64,000 nt of DNA from Micromonospora sp. RP3T (GTDB lineage Bacteria > Actinomycetota > Actinomycetes > Mycobacteriales > Micromonosporaceae): NCBI RefSeq assembly GCF_003027925.1, contig NZ_PYPS01000024.1, forward strand, positions 1 to 64,000. Direction: 5' to 3'. Each line of letters begins with the position of its first letter. The first letter of the stretch is position 1. The position numbers and the translations under genes were made by a program. Shown piece after piece: positions 1 to 7,710 of this stretch. The notes under the pieces were generated by a model. The model did no database searches. It was not told the DNA's origin and worked only from the letters and a program-made list of their open reading frames with translations.

Positions 1-125
1 CCGGCGCAGCGGGCCGTCGCGGAGCAGGTGCTGACCGCCGTCCCGGGTGGCGCCGACCGGCTGCTCTACGCCCGGGTCGACCTGATCCCCGGCCCGGACG
101 GCGTGCCCGTGCTGGTCGAGTTGGA
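1..125 (+). pseudogene. C-terminal fragment of an ATP-grasp protein
   Basis: Frame 1 from the window edge reads AEQVLTAVPGG, then LLYARVDLIPGPDG, then VPVLVELE. This matches the late part of an ATP-grasp ligase fold, where an Arg-Val-Asp strand and a Leu-Glu-Leu-Glu strand bind Mg-ATP. Third codon positions are almost all G or C up to about base 125. After VELE the expected family continuation (EPSLFL-like, then a short helix and stop) is missing, and the frame runs on into sequence whose codon signature belongs to the opposite strand. I infer the gene has lost its last residues at a breakpoint near 125-135. The 5' part lies outside the window, so the exact ligase type cannot be told. Confidence 0.5.
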
Positions 126-129
126 GCGG

Positions 130-691
130 GCGCCGGGATCGGCCCGGTGCTGGTCGGCGTCGTGGCCGGGACGCTGCCCGGCGTCGGTGCGCCGCCGTCC
201 GATCGCGCGCCGTCCGGTCGCGCGCCGTCCGGTCGCGCGCCGTCCGGTCGCGCGCCGTCCGGTCGCGTCGGACCGGCCGTCGGCGGGGTGGCGTCCGGGG
301 GCCTGGCCGGGGTGTCCGGGGCGGTGGAGGTCGGGGTCTCGACGGCCGGCGGGGCGGTCTGGGCGGGCACGCTGGACGGGGTCTCGACGGCCGGCGAGGC
401 GGCCTGGGCGGGCACGCCGGTCGGCGTCGGCTGGCCGGCGGCCGGGACCAGCGGCACGAACAGCGCGTAGCCGTGGGTGCCGGGCGGCACGACGACCGGG
501 ATCGCCCAGGCCGGTTGGCCCTCCCCGCCGGGCCACGGCACCGGCGGCGGCGCACCCTCCGTCGGCGGCAGCACCAGCAGGTACGGCTGTGCGGCGGGCG
601 GCAGGTCGCCCGTCGGAGACCCGTCCGCGGAGGCGGGACGGGGCGGCTCGGAATGCTGTGCCGGCTCGGGCAAGACGCGCTCCTCGATCAC
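130..691 (-). CDS. Pro-rich repeat protein, 3' end lost at a breakpoint
   Basis: The frame starts at a GTG whose first in-frame upstream codons include a stop, so the start is well bounded. It begins MIEERVLPEPAQ and continues with a proline-rich segment (YLLVLPPTEGAPPPVPWPGG, then PVVVPPGTHGYALFVPL). Two 15-residue units of the form VPAQxAxPAVETP follow, then four to five tandem PDGAR units. Third-position G/C is strong from 691 down to about 130 and then collapses, although no stop is met before the window edge. The product is unrecognised. It looks like a disordered linker-rich protein, perhaps the start of a membrane or cell-wall protein. It faces the ATP-grasp fragment tail to tail, and both lose their 3' ends at the same place. 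Confidence 0.55.
201..268. repeat. 15-bp tandem repeat (about 4.5 units)
   Basis: The unit GGTCGCGCGCCGTCC occurs at 201 (first copy GATCG...), 216, 231 and 246, with a partial fifth copy at 261. Read on the minus strand it encodes repeated Pro-Asp-Gly-Ala-Arg. Copies are nearly identical at the base level, which suggests recent slippage expansion. Confidence 0.9.
333..416. repeat. 45-bp direct repeat, two copies
   Basis: GGGGTCTCGACGGCCGGCG begins at 333 and again at 378, and the following bases stay similar for about 39 bp. On the minus strand each copy encodes Val-Pro-Ala-Gln-x-Ala-x-Pro-Ala-Val-Glu-Thr-Pro. Confidence 0.85.
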
Positions 692-836
692 AGGGTGTCG
701 TCACTGTAGGGCCCGCCCCGACCGCTCCGCCGCCCCGGTTGTCCGTTCGGCCAGCCGAGCCTGACCGGTCGTGGCACCGGTGCGGATCGAACCTTTGCCG
801 CTTCCGGCCCGTACCAGTGCGCGGGAGGTCGATCAC

Positions 837-1739
837 ATGGGCACACGTCGCGCGCTCGTCGCGTTCGCCGTCATCGGCACGACGCTGCTGCTCACCGCCG
901 TCCCGGCGAGCGCCCACGGCGCGCCGACCAGCCCGCTGAGCCGCGCGGCGGCATGCGGGCCGGAGGGCGGGCGGGCGGACACACCGGCCTGCCGGGCCGC
1001 GATCGCGGCCGGCGCAGCGGTACGGGAGTGGGACAACATCCGGGTGGCCCGGATCGACGGGCGGGACCGGGAGCGCATTCCGGACGGCGAGCTGTGCAGC
1101 GGGGGGCTCTCCGCGTACCGCGGGCTGGACCTGCCCCGGACCGACTGGCCGGCCACCACGCTGACCGCCGGCGCCCGGCACACCTTCCGCTACCGCACCA
1201 CCATCCCGCACCGGGGCACGTTCCGGTTCTACGTCACCACCGCCTCGTACGCCCCGGACTCGCGGCTGACCTGGGCCGATGTGGAACGCAAGCCGTTCCT
1301 GTCGGTGACCGACCCGCCGATCCGCGACGGCGCGTACGAGATGCCGGGACGACTGCCGGCCGGGCGCACGGGCCGGCACCTGATCTACGTGATCTGGCAG
1401 AACTCGAACACCCAGGACACCTACTACTCCTGCTCCGATGTGATCTTCCGCGCCGCCTCGCGGGCCACCCGGCCGGCCGCACCGGCGGCGAGCGCGGCGG
1501 CCCCGCGTACCCGCTCGGAGTCGGCGACCGCGGACGCGCCGGGAGTGCCGGTCGCGGCGGTGACCGGGACCGGCCCGTTCTCCCGGCCGCTGGTCGTCGG
1601 CGCGTCGGCGGCGGTGGTGGTGGTCGCCGCGCTGCTCGCGGCCGTGGTCGGCCGGCGGATGCGGCGGGCCGGCGGCCCGCCGCCCGGGCGGCCGTGCGGG
1701 GTCCGCAACCATCGCGCCGGGCGGCGCCGGATCTGGTGA
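837..1739 (+). CDS. Secreted lytic polysaccharide monooxygenase (AA10/CBM33), C-terminally anchored
   Basis: 300 residues. The ATG is preceded by GGGAGG. A signal peptide ends in PASA, leaving His as the mature N-terminus (HGAPTSPLSRAAACG), which is the first ligand of the AA10 copper 'histidine brace'. The second His fits IPHRGTFRFYVT, and the axial aromatic fits DTYYSCSDVIF. These enzymes oxidatively cleave chitin or cellulose chains. After the roughly 190-residue catalytic domain comes an Ala/Pro/Thr-rich linker, one transmembrane helix (about 1600-1660) and an Arg-rich tail, so the enzyme is probably tethered to the membrane or wall. GC hairpins follow the stop, and the gene appears monocistronic. 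Substrate cannot be told from the sequence. Confidence 0.9.
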   Translation: MGTRRALVAFAVIGTTLLLTAVPASAHGAPTSPLSRAAACGPEGGRADTPACRAAIAAGAAVREWDNIRVARIDGRDRERIPDGELCSGGLSAYRGLDLPRTDWPATTLTAGARHTFRYRTTIPHRGTFRFYVTTASYAPDSRLTWADVERKPFLSVTDPPIRDGAYEMPGRLPAGRTGRHLIYVIWQNSNTQDTYYSCSDVIFRAASRATRPAAPAASAAAPRTRSESATADAPGVPVAAVTGTGPFSRPLVVGASAAVVVVAALLAAVVGRRMRRAGGPPPGRPCGVRNHRAGRRRIW

Positions 1740-1740
1740 G

Positions 1741-1793
1741 TCGACGGCCCGGGCGCGGCCCGGGTCGTCGCGCGGGCCGGTGACCGGCCGCGC
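1741..1793 (+). terminator. Tandem GC hairpins after the LPMO gene
   Basis: Right after the stop codon, GGCCCGGGC and GCCCGGGTC form a hairpin (about 1742-1770). A second follows built on GCGCGGGCCGGT and ACCGGCCGCGC (about 1770-1793). No T run follows, as is common for high-GC actinomycete terminators. Confidence 0.5.
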
Positions 1794-1862
1794 AGTCACC
1801 CGACCGGTCGCTCCCGCGTTGCCCCGGTGTCGGACCCGCCAGGGCAACGCAGAGGAGTGTCG

Positions 1863-3164
1863 ATGTTCCTACGTCTCGCAGTGGTACTCACGGTGCTGGC
1901 CGCCGCCGTGCCGGTCGGCCCGTCCGCGTCGGCGGCGCCACCTGTCGCCGCCGACGACTTCTCGCTGACCGTCGCGCCCGCCGCCGTCACGGCGGTGGCC
2001 GGACATCCGGCCCGGGCGACCGTCGACACGGCCACCACCGGCGGGGCGCCGCAGCCGGTGGCGCTGCGGGTGACCAACCTGCCCGCCGGCGTCTTCGCCA
2101 CCGTCACGCCGGCCACGGTGACGAGCGGCGCCTCGGCCGCTCTGTCCGTCCAGACCTCCGTCTCCGCCCGTGCCGGCACCTTCACGCTCGTCGTCGAGGG
2201 CGTCGGCGCGTCGGCGCGGCACCAGGCGGCGCTGCGGCTTGTGGTGCGGACGCCGACCGCCGTCCGGGCCGCCTTCTACTACCCGTGGTTCCCGGAGGCG
2301 TGGCGTCAGCGCGGGCTGGACCCGTACACCAACTACCGGCCGGGCCGGGGACGCTACACCGTGGACGAGACGGTGGTCCGGGACCAGGTGGCGGACATGC
2401 GGTACGGCGGCATCACGGTCGGGCTGGCTTCCTGGTTCGGTCAGGGCACCACCACCGACCGGCACTGGCCGGCGCTGTTCCGGGGCGCCCGGGACACCGG
2501 GTTCGCCTGGGCGCCGTACTACGAGCCGGAGGGCACCGGCCGGCCCACGCCCGACCGGATCGCCGCCGACCTGCACCACCTGCGGAGCACGTACGGCGGG
2601 GACCGCTCGGCGCTGGCCGTGCTGCCCGGCCGGGGCATGGTGGTCTTCGTCTACAACGCCCACGATCTGACCATGGCCGACGGCTGCGAGACCGTCGACC
2701 GGTGGGTCCGCGCCCGGTCGCTGCTCCAGCGGCTCTGGGGCGAGTCCATCTATCTCAGCCTGAAGGTGTTCTCCGGCTATCGCCACTGCGCCAACAGCGT
2801 CACCGTGGACGCCTGGCACCAGTACGCCCCGGCCCACGCCGAGTCCGACTTCAGCGGGGCGCCGGGCGGCGGGTACTCCGTCTCGCCGGGCTTCTGGAAG
2901 GCCGGGCTGTCGTACGGGCACTCGCCGTTCCTGGCCCGGAGCCTGGACCGGTGGCGGGCCGGAGTGGCCCGGATGACCGCCTCCGGGGCGTTCTGGCAGC
3001 TCGTCACCACGTACAACGAGTGGGGCGAGGGCACGGCTGTCGAGAGTTCCGTGGGGTGCCGGGGCGTCGCGCCGGCCGGCGCGCTCTGCGACTGGAGCGG
3101 TGGTGGCCGGTCCGACTTCGTCACCGTGCTGCACGACCACCCGCCGATCGTGACGTCCGGCTGA
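1863..3164 (+). CDS. Secreted GH99-like glycoside hydrolase (endo-alpha-mannosidase type)
   Basis: 433 residues. The ATG is preceded by GAGGAG, and a signal peptide (LAVVLTVLAAAVPVGPSASA) follows. Residues about 30-125 are a beta-rich Ig-like domain. The catalytic part starts at RAAFYYPWFPEAW. It contains YGGITVGLASWFGQGTTTDRHW, FAWAPYYEPEG, and the family signature TYNEWGEGTAVES, which holds the acidic residues used by GH99 and related GH71-type enzymes. Related enzymes cut internal alpha-mannosidic bonds of mannans. A second protein with this domain is encoded at 9077, so mannose-type polymers are a plausible shared substrate (inference). A perfect 8-bp hairpin (3166-3184) and a terminator (3269-3316) follow. 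Confidence 0.8.
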   Translation: MFLRLAVVLTVLAAAVPVGPSASAAPPVAADDFSLTVAPAAVTAVAGHPARATVDTATTGGAPQPVALRVTNLPAGVFATVTPATVTSGASAALSVQTSVSARAGTFTLVVEGVGASARHQAALRLVVRTPTAVRAAFYYPWFPEAWRQRGLDPYTNYRPGRGRYTVDETVVRDQVADMRYGGITVGLASWFGQGTTTDRHWPALFRGARDTGFAWAPYYEPEGTGRPTPDRIAADLHHLRSTYGGDRSALAVLPGRGMVVFVYNAHDLTMADGCETVDRWVRARSLLQRLWGESIYLSLKVFSGYRHCANSVTVDAWHQYAPAHAESDFSGAPGGGYSVSPGFWKAGLSYGHSPFLARSLDRWRAGVARMTASGAFWQLVTTYNEWGEGTAVESSVGCRGVAPAGALCDWSGGGRSDFVTVLHDHPPIVTSG

Positions 3165-3165
3165 C

Positions 3166-3184
3166 GTCGACGCGCGGCGTCGAC
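3166..3184 (+). other. Perfect 8-bp hairpin directly after a stop codon
   Basis: GTCGACGC-gcg-GCGTCGAC sits two bases after the GH99-like stop codon. No T tract follows. It may protect the mRNA 3' end or help termination. Confidence 0.6.
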
Positions 3185-3268
3185 CACGCGCCGCCGCCGC
3201 GCGACCGTCGCGTTCCGCTGTCCAATTAACGCATTGCCGCCCCCGAGTCGGGGCGTCCCCATTCACAA

Positions 3269-3316
3269 CTGCGCCATTGTTGCGACGCGGCGCGTCGCGG
3301 CGGTGGCGCAGTTTTT
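3269..3316 (+). terminator. Rho-independent terminator
   Basis: An outer stem CTGCGCCA (3269-3276) pairs with TGGCGCAG (3304-3311). An inner perfect stem GCGACGC / GCGTCGC spans 3282-3298, and TTTTT follows at 3312-3316. It probably ends the transcript of the upstream GH99-like gene, about 105 bases after its stop. Confidence 0.75.
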
Positions 3317-3634
3317 CGTGATGCCGGACGCGCGTGGCGCGGCGACGTGAAAGCCCTGCGCCTACCGCCTCTGGGCTGGGAATGTGTCTCGTCTATCTAT
3401 GAACCACTGCGGGCCGGTTCGTTTATTGCACGTGTCGTGGTGCTGACGTTTCAGGAACTGGAAGTCCGCTGTTAACCCTCCGTACTCTTTGCGTATCCGA
3501 GCCGCCACCCCGTGCTGCGGGTTCGTCCCTTACCGGGCTCCGGGAAATCGATTCACTTCTCCGGCGGACGGTTCTGCATCAAGTACCCGTCATCAACGTG
3601 GCTCACGCCGCTCGTGCCGCCCATGGGGGTTGAC
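3317..3634 (+). promoter_or_regulatory. Long non-coding leader before the glycosyltransferase operon
   Basis: About 320 bases between the terminator and the operon start carry no convincing gene. Composition is more mixed than the flanking coding DNA (for example TCTATCTATGAACCACTGC and GTTTATTGCACGTG). The segment GACGTGAAAGCCCTGCGCC near 3348 has some likeness to the AAAGCC core of GEMM-type c-di-GMP riboswitches, but other required parts were not found. The operon promoter is probably here, possibly with a structured leader. Confidence 0.35.
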
Positions 3635-6085
3635 ATGAACAGAGTCGGATCCGGAGTTCGCGACCGGCGAACCGAGCCGGAGGCGCAGCTCCAGGTGCTG
3701 CACGAGGCGGACGAGGGCCGCCCGCCCCGACTGACCGTCATCGTGCCCACCCGAAACGAGGCGGAGAACGTCCCGATCCTGCTCGCGCGGCTCGGCCCGC
3801 TGCTGGCGCCGCTCGACGCCGAACTCCTCGTGGTCGACGACAGCGACGACGGCACACCGGGCGTGCTCACCCGGGTGGCCGCGGCGGCGTCGATCACCGT
3901 ACGGCTGCTGCACCGGCCGCCGCACGACCGCGCCGGCGGACTGGGCGGCGCGGTCCTGCTCGGCACCGCGCACGCCCGCGGCGAGTGGGTGCTGGTGATG
4001 GACGCCGACCTCCAGCACCCGCCGGCCGCGGCGGCCACGCTCGCGCGGATCGCCATGCGCCACGACGTCGACGTCGTGATCGGCACCCGGTACGCCGGCA
4101 GCGGCTCCCCGGGCGGGCTCGACGGGGCTCTCCGGACGGCGACGTCGTCCTGGGCGACCCGACTGGTGAAGGGCATGTTCCCGCGTCGGCTGGCCACGGT
4201 GACCGACCCGATGAGCGGGCTGTTCGCCTTCCGCCGGGCCGCGGTACGCCTGGACCGGATGAACCCGACCGGCTTCAAGGTGCTGCTGGAGCTGCTGGTA
4301 CGCCATCCCGGCGCCCGGGTCGCCGAGGTGGCGTACGACATGGCGCCCCGGCACGGCGGCCGGTCGAAGGCGTCCCTGCGGGAGGGCGTGACGTTCCTGC
4401 GGCACCTGGCCCGGTTGCGGGGCCGCCGCCTCGTCGGGCAGATCCGGCGGAGCCCGCGCACCCACGTCGAGCGGCTGCGTGAACTGGGCCGGATGATCGC
4501 GTTCGGCATGGTCGGGCTCTCCGGCATGGTGGTGAACACCGCCGTGCTCTGGTTCTGCTACGAACCCGCCCGGATGCACCACCTGATCGGTGCGACGCTG
4601 GCCACCCAGGTCTCCACCTCGTGGAACTTCCTGCTGATCGACAGCCTGATCTACCGGCGGAACCGGCACGGCTCGTTCGCCGCCCGAGCGGCGAGGTTCT
4701 TCCTGCTCAACAACGCGTTGCTGCTGCTGCGGCTGCCCGTGCTCCAGGCCCTGGTGTGGGCGGGGGTCGGCATCCTGGTGGCCAACGCGGTCACCCTGGT
4801 GGCGCTCTTCCTGGTCCGTTTCCTGATCAACGACCGGGTCATCTACACCGCCGTCGACAAGGCTCGACGCGACCCGGTGCGGTTGCTCGTCGCCGGCGCC
4901 TCCGAGACCCCCAGCACCCCGTCGCGCCGTCGCTACCAGTACCTCAAGTACCGCTACGACGTCGCCGGCGTGGTGACCATCGGCTCGCAGATCATGCTGC
5001 CGGAGCTGGAGTTCTTCCGGGCCCAGTGGGTGCCCGACTCCGAGGTGGACATCGCGGTGCGGGTCAGCGACATCGGCGGTCGCGGGCCGCAGCGCCGCGC
5101 GGCCATGACCCAGTACGCCGACCAGTCCGTGCTGCGCTACGAGGAGCAGCTCGGCCGGTGGGGGGCGAACTTCCGCATCCAGCTCGGACCGCCGATCGAG
5201 ATCCAGGTCGGCCCGCTGCTGGCCCACTCGCCGCACGTGGTCTACACCAACATCATCGAGGCGCTGCTCCGGTTCGTCATGGTGGCCCGGGGGCACATGC
5301 TGCTGCACTCCGCGTGCGTCACGCTCGACGGGGTCGGGGTGATGCTCTCGGCGCTCACCGACACCGGCAAGACCGCCACCGTGCTGCGGCTGCTCCGCGA
5401 CCACGGCGGTCTGTTCCTCTCCGACGACATGACGATCGTCCGGCCGGACGGGGTGGCGACCTGCTTCCCCAAGCCGCTCACCATCAGCGCGCACACGCTC
5501 CGTGCGGTGCAGGCGCAGGACCTGACGCCCGCCGAGTGGCGGCGGCTGCAACTCCAGAGCCGCCTGCACTCCAAGGGCGGCCGGTCCCTGGCGCTGACGC
5601 TCAGCCGGTTCAACCTGCCGATCATGGGGATCAACGCGGTCACCCAGTTGCTGATCCCGCCGCCGAAGTACAGCGTCGACCGTCTGGTGCCGTGCCGGAT
5701 CGGCACCACCACCCGGGTGGAGGAGCTGTTCGTCATCGAGCGCGGCAAACCCGACATCACCGAGCTGGACGCCGCCGACACGCTCGACCGCATGATCGAC
5801 AACACCGACGACGCGTACGGGTTCCCGCCGTTCCGGTACCTCGCGCCGTCCATCACGATCGACGGCCAGGGGTACGGCCAGCTCCGGGCGCGGGAGCGGG
5901 ACATCCTCGCCAGCTTCCTGTCCCACGTCCGCAGCCGGGTCGTCGTCTCGGACAACTTCGGCTGGGCCGACGAGATCCCCCGGCTGCTGCGGGAGGAACG
6001 CGCCGGCCGGGGCGCCCCGATGGTGCCCGCCCAGCCGTGGCCGAGCTGGAGTGGTGACCTGACCGTGGCGGGAGAACCGGCGTGA
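3635..6085 (+). CDS. GT2 glycosyltransferase / GtrA / HPr-kinase-like fusion protein
   Basis: 816 residues, from an ATG with GGGGG upstream; an in-frame ATG at 3623 is the alternative. Residues about 30-260 are a GT-A glycosyltransferase of the polyprenyl-phosphate mannose synthase type. VIVPTRNEAENV is the nucleotide-sugar strand, followed by LVVDDSDDGT, a DADLQHP metal site and IGTRYAGSGSPGG. Residues about 285-400 are a four-helix GtrA-like membrane domain (MIAFGMVGLSGMVVNTAVLW). The C-terminal roughly 390 residues resemble the HPr serine kinase fold, with HMLLHSACVTL, a P-loop-like ALTDTGKT lacking the first Gly, and a FLSDDM Walker-B-like strand. GtrA proteins are linked to moving lipid-linked sugars across the membrane. 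A kinase-like tail on such a protein is unusual. The first gene of a coupled operon, it overlaps the next gene by 4 bases. Confidence 0.8.
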   Translation: MNRVGSGVRDRRTEPEAQLQVLHEADEGRPPRLTVIVPTRNEAENVPILLARLGPLLAPLDAELLVVDDSDDGTPGVLTRVAAAASITVRLLHRPPHDRAGGLGGAVLLGTAHARGEWVLVMDADLQHPPAAAATLARIAMRHDVDVVIGTRYAGSGSPGGLDGALRTATSSWATRLVKGMFPRRLATVTDPMSGLFAFRRAAVRLDRMNPTGFKVLLELLVRHPGARVAEVAYDMAPRHGGRSKASLREGVTFLRHLARLRGRRLVGQIRRSPRTHVERLRELGRMIAFGMVGLSGMVVNTAVLWFCYEPARMHHLIGATLATQVSTSWNFLLIDSLIYRRNRHGSFAARAARFFLLNNALLLLRLPVLQALVWAGVGILVANAVTLVALFLVRFLINDRVIYTAVDKARRDPVRLLVAGASETPSTPSRRRYQYLKYRYDVAGVVTIGSQIMLPELEFFRAQWVPDSEVDIAVRVSDIGGRGPQRRAAMTQYADQSVLRYEEQLGRWGANFRIQLGPPIEIQVGPLLAHSPHVVYTNIIEALLRFVMVARGHMLLHSACVTLDGVGVMLSALTDTGKTATVLRLLRDHGGLFLSDDMTIVRPDGVATCFPKPLTISAHTLRAVQAQDLTPAEWRRLQLQSRLHSKGGRSLALTLSRFNLPIMGINAVTQLLIPPPKYSVDRLVPCRIGTTTRVEELFVIERGKPDITELDAADTLDRMIDNTDDAYGFPPFRYLAPSITIDGQGYGQLRARERDILASFLSHVRSRVVVSDNFGWADEIPRLLREERAGRGAPMVPAQPWPSWSGDLTVAGEPA

Positions 6086-7710
6086 GCGTGAGCCATCCGG
6101 CCACCACCGACAAGCTGCCCGAGCAGCGCGGCGGCGACGCGCAGCGACCGGCCAGGTCCGCGCCACCGTCCTGGCTGCCGGCGCTGCGGCGGCCACGGTG
6201 GAAGGTGGCCGGTGGACTGACCGGGGTCGCCGTCCTGGCGCTGTTCGTCCGGACGTGGCAGATCGACGCGTTCGGCTTCAACAGCGACGAGGCGGTGTAC
6301 GCCGGGCAGGCCGCCTCGCTCGCCGGCAACCCCCGCTACACCGAGTACTTCCCGGTCTTCCGGGCCCACCCGATGCTCGTCCAGGCGCTGCTCTCGCCGT
6401 TCTTCCGGGCCGGCGAGGTGGACGTGGCGGGCCGGCTGGTCGTCGTGGCGCTGGGCGTGCTGACCGTGCTCGCCGTGTACCCGCTGGGCGCCCGGCTCTA
6501 CACCCGGCGGGTCGGGCTCATCGCCGCGCTGTTGCTGGCCGTGATGCCGTACCACGTGGTGGTGACCCGGCAGGTGCTGCTGGACGGGCCGATGGTGCTG
6601 CTGGCCACGCTCACGCTGTACTGCATGGTCCGGTTCGTCCAACGGCAGGACGCGCTCTGGTACGTGGCCACCGCCGCCATGCTCGGCCTCACCATGCTGG
6701 CCAAGGAGACCAGCATCGTGCTGGCCGGCAGCGTCTACGCGTTCCTGGCGCTCACCCCCGGCGTACGCCGGCCGGTGCGGGCCACGCTGCTGGCGTTGCC
6801 GGTGCTGGCGCTGGTCTTCGCCACCCATCCGATCTCCCAGGCGCTGGCCGGCCGCACCGAGACGGGCCGCAACTATCTCGTCTGGCAGTTGTTCCGGCGC
6901 CCCAACCACCCGATGTCGTTCTACCTGGAGAACGTGCCCTCGTCGATCGGGCTGCTGGTGCTGCTCGCCGCGTTCGGGGGTCTGTGGTGGGCCCGCCGGC
7001 AGCGGAGTTGGCGGGAGACGCTGCTGCTGTCCTGGATCGCCGTGCCGGTGGTCTTCTTCCAACTCTGGCCGGTCAAGGGTTTCCAGTACCTGCTGCCGGT
7101 CGTGGTGCCGGTGGCGGTGCTCGCCGCGCGGGCGTTGGCCGTCCTGCCGGTGCCGGCCCGGGTCGCCGCCGTCCCCCGGCGGGTGATGCCCCGGGCCCGG
7201 GTGCACCTGGTGGTCCGGCTGGTGGCCGTCGCCACGGTCGCGCTGAGCCTCCTCGGACCGTGTTGGCGGGCGGTGAGCCAGCAGGGTGGGGCGCACTTCC
7301 TGGCCGGCTCCGGCGGCGTGCCGGGCGGCCGGGAGGCCGGACGGTGGTTGACCGACCACACGCCGGACGGGTCGGTGATCCTCACCCTCGGCCCGTCCAT
7401 GTCGAACATCATCCGCTACTACGGCCAGCGGCAGAGCTACGGGCTGTCGGTCAGCCCGAACCCGTTGCACCGCAACCCGTCCTACGTGGCGCTCAACAAC
7501 CCGGACGGGTGGCTGCGCAACAACAACCTGCACTACATCGTCTGGGACTCGTTCTCCGCGCGTCGCTCGACGTTCTTCGCCGACCGGCTGGCGACCCTCG
7601 TCCGGCGCTATCACGGCCGGATCGTGCACACCGAGTACGTCGGCGGCGCCGACGCCTCCGGTCGCGCCGTTCCCGTCCCCGTGATCATCATCTATGAGGT
7701 GCGTCCATGA
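6082..7710 (+). CDS. Polytopic GT39/ArnT-like glycosyltransferase
   Basis: 542 residues. The GTG overlaps the previous stop (GTGA), which indicates translational coupling. After a basic, Pro-rich cytosolic start comes a first membrane helix and the loop DAFGFNSDEAVYAGQAA. That loop carries the conserved acidic residue of GT-C enzymes (PMT/ArnT family), which transfer sugars from polyprenyl phosphate donors on the outer face. About ten further hydrophobic helices follow, with the loop VTRQVLLDGPMVLLA typical of the family. The C-terminal third is a soluble outer domain (GREAGRWLTDHTPDGSVIL). The donor is plausibly made by the GT2 domain encoded just upstream (inference). The acceptor is unknown. 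Confidence 0.8.
   Translation: MSVSHPATTDKLPEQRGGDAQRPARSAPPSWLPALRRPRWKVAGGLTGVAVLALFVRTWQIDAFGFNSDEAVYAGQAASLAGNPRYTEYFPVFRAHPMLVQALLSPFFRAGEVDVAGRLVVVALGVLTVLAVYPLGARLYTRRVGLIAALLLAVMPYHVVVTRQVLLDGPMVLLATLTLYCMVRFVQRQDALWYVATAAMLGLTMLAKETSIVLAGSVYAFLALTPGVRRPVRATLLALPVLALVFATHPISQALAGRTETGRNYLVWQLFRRPNHPMSFYLENVPSSIGLLVLLAAFGGLWWARRQRSWRETLLLSWIAVPVVFFQLWPVKGFQYLLPVVVPVAVLAARALAVLPVPARVAAVPRRVMPRARVHLVVRLVAVATVALSLLGPCWRAVSQQGGAHFLAGSGGVPGGREAGRWLTDHTPDGSVILTLGPSMSNIIRYYGQRQSYGLSVSPNPLHRNPSYVALNNPDGWLRNNNLHYIVWDSFSARRSTFFADRLATLVRRYHGRIVHTEYVGGADASGRAVPVPVIIIYEVRP

Noticed and set aside
765..800. tRNA-like T-loop (GGTTCGATCC on the minus strand)
   Set aside because: The flanking bases do not form a T stem, and no anticodon or acceptor arm was found.
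66..1847. Very long open frame on the minus strand across the LPMO gene
   Set aside because: Codon bias, signal peptide and histidine-brace motifs all support the plus-strand gene. The minus frame is Arg/Gly/Pro-rich shadow sequence.
3317..3420. c-di-GMP-I riboswitch
   Set aside because: Only an AAAGCC-like core and a nearby CCTAC were seen. The tetraloop/receptor and flanking stems could not be drawn, so it is kept only as a check to run.
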